64,000 nt of DNA from Bolinopsis microptera (taxonomy: Eukaryota > Ctenophora > Tentaculata > Lobata > Bolinopsidae). The position numbers were made by a program, and so were the translations under genes. Below are positions 25,201 to 37,200 of this stretch, piece by piece. The DNA lies in NCBI RefSeq assembly GCF_026151205.1, contig NC_087073.1, forward strand, positions 4,919,001-4,983,000, given 5' to 3'. Each line of letters begins with the position of its first letter. Position 1 is the stretch's first letter. The notes beneath the pieces are model-generated. The model saw nothing but the letters and a program-made list of their open reading frames with translations. It had not been told where the DNA came from and searched no databases.

Positions 25201-28200
25201 TTGGTGAGAGACGTCTTCATCATAAGTTCCTGCTTTGATCACGAAGAGGGGCACGCCGATCTTCTCTTTACTTTCATCGTCTTCAACGTCCTCGGAGACG
25301 GTTGATCCTACTGGTGACTCTGGAGGTGCTGGTGCACTTTGTACTGCTGACTGAGGGGATATAATGTATGAACACATTGAGATCCTATTGTTGGAAAAGG
25401 GATCCATAATAAAATATAAAACTCTTATTTAGTGTTCAATGCATGCTAATTGTTGAAATTTTAGTGTAAATTCTGAACAATACCAACCTTGGTGTCCTGA
25501 CGAGTAGCTACACTATCTCTGCTGTCTTTCTCCTTAAATTTCCTCTTGCTGCTTCCGCTACTCACTGGTGGAGCTGGAAATGTATCTACGGTTTCAGAAT
25601 TTAGTCCTACTTTAAGACCGTTTTATTGGATACGTTGTTTTTTGGGAAAAACAAACTTTTGCTTGACGATGATTTTCACTCAAAATAAGCCCAATAAGGC
25701 GGCTTGAAATGAAAACAAGAAATAATTGAACATCGCTTTAACACAAGAAATAGTACCTGCGTTGGGGTCCTCTTCAGGAATATCCCCATGTTTTCTGTAC
25801 ACAACACCGTTGATCCTGTCCCACTGTCCGATCATGTGATGCAGCTCGTCGTTTGCTCCGTCATACACCTGGAACCGGTGGAGCAGTTTCTCAATCCTCT
25901 CGTCTTCAGGCTGGGCCTCGTCTCCACTGCCGCCCTGCTTGCTGATATCACACATACTGGCTCCTCCAGCTGCTCCTGTTGGGGTCCTCTTACCCATAGC
26001 ACTCTTCCGTCTACAGGAACATGGTGTGTGAGAAGGAAATAAAAGTGAGTCGTGCTAATTTTAATGAAGGTCATCCTTGGTTATAAAACACTTTTAGAAC
26101 TTGAAACAAAGTCTCAAGAAAACCACTGCACGTGCACGCGCGGCACACATACCACACATACCTCTGTTTGGTAGGAGTCTCGCTACTCTCCGTCTTCTCA
26201 ACAGGAGCCTGACTGCCGGTGTGAGATGTCCTGGACTCGGACCTCTCTGCTGGAGCTCCGTTCTTACCACTGTCTGGCCGTGACGTCTTAGCCTGCTAAT
26301 TAAATGTGAGTCCCCTTACAGTGGCCTGTGGGTGAGTTTTGAAGACGTTGAACAGTTCATAATGACAGCAGATGTAAGAGAATTACATATAAAGATATAA
26401 CCTGATATATACTATAACTTACTTTAGTAGTGGTAGGTCTGTCTTTGGCAGGTGCTGGAGCGGCGGCAGGAGCTGGAGCTGCACCCTCCTTCTTAGGTGC
26501 ATTGCCTCCCCTCTTACGTCGTGTATTCCTGTTAACGACATATTATTATCATTATTGTGCATTCTTATTTCTTTTCCAACATTTAAACAGAATATTTTTC
26601 ATTATCTGCTCATAATTTGGTAGAAATCTACTGAGATTATTTACTCTTCTAAACAAAATTTTTTTTAAAACACGTACTTCTCCTCTTCTTCCTTTATTTT
26701 GTCTTGTTCAGCCTGCTCCTGTTCGCGTCTGATACGCTCAGCATGGGCCTCCCGGTCCTTCCGGAGTCTCTCCCGCTGTAACTTCATAACCTGTTTAAAC
26801 TTCAGTGTCTCATTACAAATCGCATGCACTAAGCAATAAAAACAGCGGAGTAGCAAATACCGAAATTAACGATCAGCAACGTTTTATTTCAGCAGGATTG
26901 TGAAAATAGCAATAATGCAATGATTTAAAAACTAGTTTTCGTGCATTTATTGGAACCTTGTGATCATAGACGGCTTTCTCTTCCTCCTCGAGCGCATCAT
27001 ACTCATCCTCCGACAAATAATCTACTTCTATCTCTTTTTCCTCCGCGATTCGCTTCTCCTTTGCTTTTTGGGCAGCTTCGGCAGCGATTGCTTCTTGTCT
27101 GAGAATATACCTTAAAGGTTAGCGTTAGTTCTCCAAGTTTCGAGGTTTATAGCTAAGGTTTAATGTTGAAAGCATTTATAAATCGTTAAGGTCAATAATG
27201 ATCGACATTCGACATCCTATTAGCTGATCGACTCGAAGAAAAATAACGTTATTCCAGGGCACTGACTTGTTAATCATCTCGTCTTCAGTGATCTTGAGGT
27301 CGACGGTGTAGATGTATGGTCGATTACCCAAGGCCTTGAGGACTACTTGGGTTGTTTGTGCCTCATTACCAGTCCACTTACAGTTCAATCCATCAAATAC
27401 GATACCGTTCTGGCAATCAGACCACTTCAACCTGGGGGGAAGAGAGCTAGACTCTAGAGCATATAAAAACATAGATTTAAATTATACAATTGACAAAATA
27501 ACGCTTTAAATGTTTAGTATAAAGTGAACTGAGGTCTGAGACAAGGTTAAAAAAGAAATACAATTTGTCTGAGGAACCTGCTGGCTAGGATTTCCGCGAC
27601 AATATCGTCAGGAAGAGCACAAGGGAAGGGGGTGACGTCCTCAGGCTTCACCTCCAAAGGAGAATCAGCAGGAGCCTGCACACTCTCCTTCGTAGTGGAT
27701 GTTGCCCCACCTTTAGGAGCGGCTGCGGCGGCTTTGGGTGGACCCGCAGGGGCAACAGCTTTGGCTGAAAGGTTCGTTTTGTACATGGGATTGAGGGGGA
27801 TTAGGGGGAAACTCAGCTTTGTTGGCTTTCAAAGCTCAGCTTGCAAACAAAGCAAAAGGCTATCTGATTATATAAACAAACCTTATCTACAATTATTATA
27901 CATGCGGGCTTTTAACGTAAACGTGGGCTCCAAAAAGTGCTTCTGCTTCAAACGGTGAAAAGATTTTGTGACCTAAAATTTGTGGATGAGGGTTTGATGA
28001 CGAAGTTTCTGATCCGTTAAAATGTGGATCCATGAATCAATTTGGGTGGTCTAATTTTGATTTGAGGAGGACTGATCGTATGGAATATAAACAGCACATG
28101 CAACAGCGATCAGCCTTGCGCGATTGCTCTTTTTTTGGTTTGAAAACATAATGAGATCATAATGACTTACACATACGCCTACCTCCGCCCTTAGCGGCCC

Positions 28201-31200
28201 TACCCCCCTTGCCGTCGATGGCAGATTGAGCAGCAGCATCCTCCTCAGCAGCAGCTTGTTTGGCGTTGTGACAGAACTCTCTGGCTCGGAGTCCTGCTTC
28301 TAGAGTCCCAGAGACGATGGCATCGTAGATCACCGAATCCAACTCGATGATGGCAGCGTTGTAAGCCGTTGAGATTTCCTGAGTTTTTAATAGATTGAAA
28401 CTTGGTTCTTGATGTAATGAGTTCGTGATAGAATCAGATACTTGCTAGCATATGAAAAATTGTTGTACTATAGTTTTGCAAATTTTATTAAACGAACCTT
28501 GGCTTGGAATGTTTTGCCACTAAGAGGAGGTCCAGTTATGATGACGTTGAGTCCCTTCTTGTACCTAGCTGCTTTCCCCTCAGGACTGAGATCTATACCC
28601 AGGTACCTCGCTATAGACGCAGCTGCAGGGGTTATCTCTAAATCACCTACTCCATCTCCTGAAAACACTTGATATCCAGTTACTGCAACCTGTTACCACT
28701 ATCAGATTCCTCTTATAAATAGGTGTACTCACTTAACGTTTACAAACATTATGTGATAAAATCTCAACCGTCAAAACTCATAATCATATATTTATTATAT
28801 AATATTAAAAAATCAAATTTATTGTCTGCGCTTCAGACTTATATAATATATATATTCTAGTACCTGTTGTTTTGTCTGCGTCCTCCTCGACTTGTCCTAG
28901 TGCAGATCCAGTAGATGAGACACGGGAGGTGACCCCGGCTGAAGTCCTGCCTCCTGGCCCGGTTACTGAGGGGGCCATGTCGGGTACTGGTTCTGTTCTT
29001 TGTCCTACTCCCGGCGCTAAGGTGAGTTCTGTCAGCAATTTTTGTGATATTTTTAATATGGTTAATGGTTATGAAGTTTAGCAGATGATATGGATATCTG
29101 AATTCTGAAAGTATTTATTATTTTGAATAAACTCGGCACTTTCTTCAAAGTGGAATTTGAAGAGCCACTAACTTGGAACTCCTTGAGAATCTCTATCATT
29201 AGCAGGATCAGCTTCAGGATGATCAACACTCTCATCAGCTTCCAGAGTTGGAACACTAACAGGGTCAGGTTCGTACGCCCGGACTATCTCCTCTGGTAGT
29301 TTCTCTCCTGCTGGGCGAGGTGGTAATAACAACATCCCCTGTTCGTTATACCCTGCTGTTCCTCTCAAGATCTGAAATATTTGGTGTTATAGGTAAGTGG
29401 CGGAAATGCAGCTCAGAATAATGCTATGAATTTTAAACAACGAAAATTTTTTAGGGAAGATAATTAAATCTAAATTGGCTCACCTCTTCTTCTTGTAAGT
29501 ACTGCTTATCAAACTCCAGGCTGTACATCTCAACAGCAAATGGGCAAGGATTACTGACAACAACTTCCTTTTCGTCACCCAGTGAGTGTGGTAAGATTGG
29601 ATCAAATGACACGTGACCCATGTTAAAGTCTAGCTTTGGCTCCATTCCGTGACCCATAACCGTCATGGTGATTTTTCTGGTGCTTTGTGACATTCTGATT
29701 GGTATCCTCTGTATGTATCGAGTCTGAAAGGAAAGATAAGCACAATTTAGATATTGAACTGGGATCGTGACATCCTCCTGATTCAATTCCGATCGAACAT
29801 ACAAGATAAGTGACGGCCAATAAGTTGAACTTCAATTTAATATGACACTGAACTGTTGATATTCGGTTGCTTCTTGCTAATTCATATCATTATGGAACAT
29901 GGGAATTTGGAAAATTGGGAACTTTAGATTATTGTATTTGCACTTGTTTCTCTTTCGATAAAGATGCACGACGAAGTTAAATTTTAATGATTTTTTTATT
30001 TTTATTGTGAGAACATTCTTGCACATTATTTGTTTATTTCTCTATTGATGTATAGTCAAGACGTGAGTGTTAGGGCTCTCATTGACAAATTTATGGGTAA
30101 TCCTGTTTTAATCCTGTTCAATACAAGAGTTACAAGAGTTATAAGAGCTACATCAATGTGACAGCTGGAAAATAAACCAATAAACCTTAACTAGGAGGAG
30201 CTAACAAATTCTACGGACTAATCATAATCATAATATCATTATAAACGGAGATCTAACCTCTTCAAGGGGCATAAACTTGACTTGCACATTTTTCCTCTGT
30301 CCTGGTAGAAGATGTCCGGAAGATGGAATGAGCTGGAATTCTTGAGGAGCTTCTTTTTCCATCTTGGCAACTTGCTTTCGTCTGTACATCGGGATCATCC
30401 GTTCTTTCTGATGGGATTTACAACTTAATATGATGAATTCTGGAGTTGGGCGACATTTCTATCAGCGGACAACAGTTTCTGTAGATTCGAGATTAAGTTC
30501 AGTGTGTCATTGTTAGTGCCTAAACTTTGTGAATATGTTGAATTATCTCGCTCTTACCTTCTTTTTAGCGGCACTGCTAGGTCGACTATTCCAACTGCAA
30601 GGAACTTGATTATTGTTGAACAGTTGTATGGTAATAATACAACACTCGCCACATTTCACATCTCCGAAGTCTAGCGTGTCACTCGAGACGAACAAGTCTG
30701 GCATGGTCACGTGTGCCTGCATTCTCAGTGAGAATATCGGCCCTCCTATTATCTGATAAGGAACATATCAAGTTAATTACCTAAGAATTCTTTTATCAAT
30801 CCATCAAATTCAATCATTTGAACTAATCGGACGAACTACTAGAGTACTAGATGCTGAAAAAGCTGATCCGGTCGGAATCCTTCTTGTCTGGTAAACTTAT
30901 TACAGTATTTATGATATAAAAACTGTTATAGATTAACAAGACAAGTTGGAATTTGGATTCTAGAAACTTACATTGAAAGGAACAATTGCAGAATGAACAC
31001 CCTGATCTATAGACTTAGGATCGAAAGTGACATTAAAAGAGAGTGTCTCTCCAGGAGGCAGCTGCCTCACTCGGTCCAGACCAAGGAAGAAACCAGATCC
31101 CACAATTACGGATCTGTCCACAGAAAAGGAAACGGGGAAGAACCCGTTGTTGGTTACATTCAGTGTTTGTGAGCATGTGTTCCCGGCTACAACGTGTCCA

Positions 31201-34200
31201 AAATCTAGGAAGTAGTCAGCCAGATGGGCCCTGTGGGAGGTAAAGAGATTAGATTTTAGCGCAGTTGGCATAGAATTCCTTGGTTTATTCGAAGAAAACA
31301 TTATTTGGTGAAGTTTGAAAATAATTCATGATTTAAAACGTAGTGTGCTTACTTTGGCTTTTTCTTCTTTCCTCTAACAGGTTCCACAGGTTGTGGGCCC
31401 ACAATGAGATTCTCAGCGAACCTCTTCACCATCAGTCTCTCAGCCTCACACTCCAACAGATCTTCAGACGGGAAGGAAGCATTGAGACCTGATTCAGAAT
31501 ATTTAGATGAAGCTTTGCCTGACGGTTTAGAGCGTCCACTCAGAGCTAAAGGTGCACAATTTGGTTCCTCAATATTGAGTGCTTCGTGTGCCTCTGTAAG
31601 GAAGCCAGCGTACATCCCATCCTGATCTCCGTAGCGTGGCAGATCTAACTTGATCCTAGGGAAGACACCCTCGCCCACCACCTGTATCACATCAGGTTCA
31701 AAGTGAGCTACTTGCACTTTGAAGAGTTTGTCGAACTTAGCCGGTACACCCGGGTAATATCTGATAACCAGTTTGCGGCTGGAGAAGGGAGGGATTTGCC
31801 CCATTTCCACCGGAGTGACTGTAAGCTCGCCTGGCTGCGGTTTGCTTCCGTCACATGTGGACATTGTGCTGTAATCTAGTGGGATCCTTCCTTCGTTGAA
31901 CAGTTCAATTTCTGCTACTGCTATTTGATCGTAGTGCTGAAATAATTCTAAATAAGAGATTTTAATAAAACAGCTCTGAACTGGTGAACTTGGACAATAA
32001 TTAGGCATTATAGACATATATAGCTACGTTTTAAACATAGATTACGAAATTCAATATATTATGTACAATCAATTGAAACTGACCACTTCTCCGAAGTTGA
32101 TAAAGTGTTTGTCGAAGGAATACTGGACCAGTGCTGCCTGTCCTCGGAGTTGTATCTTGTACTTGGGGCCTCCCTCCACCTGGCATACAGCCTCCACCGC
32201 ATTATCCGAGTTCTCATGTCCGTAGAAAGAGAACTGTAAGGTCTGACTGTCTCCTGGCTCTATTGTACCGTGAAGTGGCAGGATGTCAAATACCTGGTAA
32301 AGAGAAGTTCTAGCAACCTTACAAAGTTATCATTATTCATTACATTGGTGGTAGGTTGACACTATTTGAATCAATGTTAGTTGTTATAATTCCTAAGAAG
32401 TCAGTTAAGGTTAACGTCAGAACCGCGCAAGCTACCTGCTCGATAGGGATGACAGATTTCTCAAGATCTTTCTTTTCTTCTATTTCAGAAATGTAACCCT
32501 CTTCTAAATCGCTTCCTTCACCGTTGGAAGGAGAACCAGACGACATACTTGCCTGAATAAGTTATTACAGAGTTATAAATTATAAAGAAATTGAGAAGTT
32601 AGAACTATCAATATCAGAAGACTTGGACTGGTAAATTACTGACAAAACTCATTATTGCCACCCCGGTCGGGGGGGGGGGGGGGGGGGGGGGGGACCGTGA
32701 TTTTATTTTAAAATGTACCTTTTCCTCTAAGATGTCCACCTCACCCTGAATGTTGCTGTCCACGCCAATAGATTCAATGTTAGCGTTATTCACGCTAATA
32801 GATTCTACAACAGCGTCGTTGTCAACGAATTTCACTGTGGATTTGATACGGTTACTATGACATGGCGAGTTCAACTGTGAGTGAGAGTTTGAGGGTGCAG
32901 TTTCTGTTTCCGAGAGAGTCGCGTGAGGACGACAAATGTGATCAGTGTTGAGATTATCAGTGCAAGTAGTGCGATCAGCGCACGATGTGCACGTGGTGTG
33001 GTCAGTGTGCAAGGGTGTGGTGAAGCGTGGGGTGACGGATGTGACGGGTGTGTTTGAGCGCGATCCAGCGTGTAAAGGTATTGAGACACTGTTATCAGGT
33101 GTGGTGGAGAGAGCAAAGTGGGTGACTGTAGGATAGGGTGTGCTGAATTCTGATGAGAATTATCGTTAGAATATCATAAGCGGTTTAAAATTAAGGATAA
33201 TATGATGGCTTTCCAATGAATATGGCACAAATTATATAAAATGTAAAAAAGAGAAATAACAGAATAAATTAACTACCAGGTAAAAAGGCGGCTTGTTTCC
33301 GAATGTTGAAATACCACTCGTAGTTAACAGTAAGTCTGGAAGTATTAGTAACAGTCACATATTTGGACATCTCAGTGTCGTTCAAGATGCACCCAAAATC
33401 AATGGTCTGATCCTCGAACTTGAGATTAGGGAAGACCACCTCCCCCATTAGGTTGATGTAGTCTATGTGGGGGTGCTCCTTGTACGTGATAGTCAGTTGG
33501 GAGGTGTGGGACCTACAGATCCAGTCTTCTTCTTTGTAGGATGGATCAAACTGTACTCTCACCTGAAATAGAAAGGTAAAGATCAAACTTTTCTTATATG
33601 TATTATCACAGACTTGTAAACCTTCATTTGATAACAAAACCGCTGTTTTTCAAAGGCCTGGGCTATTCTACTATATCTGTAATCCATCCTACCTTGAGGG
33701 CCTCGTTGCTCTGAAGATGAACAGTTGTCTCCTCAGTTTCATCTCCGTTGTTCAAGCACAGCAAGAAGGGATAGTTCAGCATCAGTTTGACAGTCAGGGG
33801 CAGAGTGCTGACATTTATCATTTGTAGAGGCTGCTCTACTCGCTCTAATCTATCACTGGGGCCCTGGAATCAAACTGTGTGTCAGGCTGACTTTCTTATT
33901 TACAAGACTTTTTGGTTTTTATACAGTATGCAGTTTAGTATGATTGTTTATATGTTTTTAAAAAATTTCACACATCATTATCTAACAGTCAGCTGAATTG
34001 GATTTATCGATTCTAACCTTGAGAATTGTAAAAGCTAAACTCTTTTCAGAGAAGCTGAGGAAAGGATCAATGAACTGAGCGAACAAATCAACTTTGTACA
34101 CCGTTTCCTTGCTGGTACTTTTCCCAATGAGTGCCTGACGAAATAATGTTGAAATTTGTAAAGAATACCATCTTGAACATTACAATTATTTGGTCTAATT

Positions 34201-37200
34201 TTAATAAAACAACAATGTTTGACATTCAGAAGAAGTGGGATAGTCACCTGACAGAGTAACTTCTGTTTGACAGCTCCAGCAGTGCTAGAGAACCCGTGAA
34301 TGGTGATCTCCTCGGTGCTATTAGGTTCAATAACCAACTTGTTGGGGCTCACTGTGAAGGTGGGACGTGGTGGGGCCGGCTCCTGGGGAAGCTGCAATGT
34401 TAGGTTTTAGTTTTGTGTTACTGGTCAGATGAAGTTTGGAGGAGTAATAATTAATGGAATTAACAGCTATGTAATATGAGCTAATTAAAAGAGTGACCAA
34501 GTTTACCTTGGCAAGTTTAACGTTATGCTTTTTGGTAGGTTTAATTCCATCTACAGTCCAATAAAGTACTTGTCGACGTTTGCCTTTGTTCTGCAGTTGG
34601 AACCTGAAATGAAGTTGAAAATTCACAAATAGTAAGAAAGCGAAATAGGGAACAAGAGAGTTGAAAAGTATAAACATTATGAACATTTCATGATAATAAC
34701 AGCTAACCTGTAGTAAACAGGTCTAGAAGAAAACAGAGGACCCAGATCCATGACAGGGCTAATCTCCGGAGAAGCCACGATGGTGGGACCTTGTCCGGCA
34801 GCCACCAGAGAGATAGAGTGACTGGAACTGTCCTCCACGAGAATTGTCAGATTGTCACTGAACCTCACGTTGTCACTTAAGTAGACTGACACGTCCAGTT
34901 CTAGTTTCTGTTGTGGTTCCAGTGTTCCAGTGCGGGGTGTCACTTTGTACGCTGGGTTCTGTAGAAACACATTTTACAGGTCAATATTATTGTTTATTTA
35001 ACTCATTAAGTTGATATAAAGTTGTGCATCTCATATAATACATGATCATACGTTTTGTGATGTTAAATTCCTGTCAAAGTGTTCAGAAGATACAATAACA
35101 ACTTACTGCACGTTCGAGAACACACTCAAAGTTAGCAGGAATGCTACTCTCGTTAGTGAGAACTAATGGCAGGGAGGTTCTCTTCAAGACACCAATCACT
35201 CCAAAGTCAATCTGAGGTGTGCTAATACTCAGTACAGGTCCCTCTCCCACACAGTATAAAGATAACTCCAGGGGAGACTGCTGTGAGCCAATAATCTTGA
35301 AGAATATAGACCTGTGAAGATCATCCAGTCTGGTTGCTTCAATAGTTATAGGCACTTCTATAGTGGAGTGAGGCTGGATTACACTCTTTGGACAGGAACT
35401 GGAGAATTTTATTCCGTTCTGATCTTCGCCCTCAGTGTCCAGGATCTCGTACTTAGCTGGGTGGTCGTCAGGGTTCTTGAGTATCGCTTTCAGAGTGTAG
35501 TGGTGGTGGATAAACGTCCTTTTGAAGTCTAGATCTTGTGTAGTCAATTCAATTGCAGGCACGATACATCTAAAAAGTGAATTGTTAGAACTGAAATACC
35601 CTGTACAGTGTACGTCTCCTATTATTTACTTGTGATATCGTGTAAGAGCATTTAAAGACTAGTATAGGGCACTTTCAAAAACTATGTTAACGAATCTGTC
35701 ACGGGAAAAATTTCAACTTCTAGAAGCTCTCATTTGGTGGATAAACTCAATATTTTGATTAAACTTTTTTTCAGCAGAGGATTTGCGATAGTTCAACTTT
35801 TACAAAAAGAATAAAATGTCTACTATGTCTATGAGCAGAGATACACGCATTTAAATCAGGGCTAATAATGGTGGATATACTTTTCAGAGGGGTTTGGTGG
35901 ATATATCATTTGTTGGCCTGTAACTTTACGTGTGGTTAATTTATGGTGATTATTTCTATATAGAAATAACGGAAACTAAAATGAACCATTATTTAAGTGT
36001 CAAAGCTTACGCTGAGCAACTTACTTAGCTGTAAGAGGAACTGATAGAATGGCCTCCCCAACCCCGTGAACATCCACCACGAGCTGTTTATCGTATCTGC
36101 CAATATTGGTCGGAACAAAGTCTACTTGGAGTCTCTGTTCGTGTCCCGGATTCAGGACACCCTCACACGGAGCTATATCGAACTCGTTTGCTCCACAATA
36201 ACCTTTCTTATCACCGGGCACGTGTTTCCCGTGCACATCATCCGGGATACGTATCCTATATCTCATCACGATATCAGAGGTGTTGGAGAGCGTGATTATC
36301 TTTGAGTTCACGAAACCGTAGCTGACATTTCCAAACTTGATACAGTTTGTGTCAAAGTGGAATGTTGGTCCGATCACGGTTCCATGTACACGTAGCGCCA
36401 ATGTGTCGGGTGCTCCTCTTATAGCAAACTTGAAAGTTTCCGTGAATGTTCCCAAAATGTGAGAAGAGAAAACTATCTTGATCAGTTGCAATTCTCCGAC
36501 TGCAATCTTTCCTTCGCTCGGGTAGAAGTTAAAGAGAGGGCCAAATATCGACTCCGGCTGTATCAAATTGAAATCGATCGGTATGTCACCTTTGTTCTCA
36601 AGTATAACTTCATACGAGTGTCGTGATCCGATGAAAACATTACCAATGTCGATCGAATCACAAGAGAATATGGCTTTAGGCCCCAAACCATCACCGACAA
36701 TCTTGAGTGGCAATCTCGTTTCTCTTCCAGTAATGTCACAATATGCCATTCGAGTGTAGTTTTGAGCTGCTTCTGGTTTGAACATGACTGTAATAGTGGT
36801 AGAAGAGTTGGGCCATATCTCTCCAGACATTGGCTCCAACACAATGATATCATCTGAGAAGAGCATGTTATCATCATTCACAGCGGACTTCTTGTTGTGA
36901 TACGATCTAGTTATCAGAGACATTTCATGTCTCTTAGTTGGGTTAATGATGCACTGGTTTATAAACGCCTGCATCTCGTCTTCCTCATCCTTTTCCAAGT
37001 CTGTAAAACACCTGGAATAAAACTTTATTGATGCTGAGGGTTTGGTATCACACTTGCACTCTTACTTCTTAACTTTGTGCATGGCCTAGCTCCAATAGCA
37101 GCATAATCATTTGTGTTACTGTTATAGTTATTTCAAATTCGCTGCAACTTGAATAAATTCACAGTACAAATTGCGTTTTTCATTAATCACCACCAAGATC

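Noticed and set aside
32969-33012. Alternating CACAC/GTGTG-like codons in HYDIN exon 12 as a microsatellite
   Set aside because: The repeats are imperfect and the frame is open with matching phases at both ends, so I kept it as coding.
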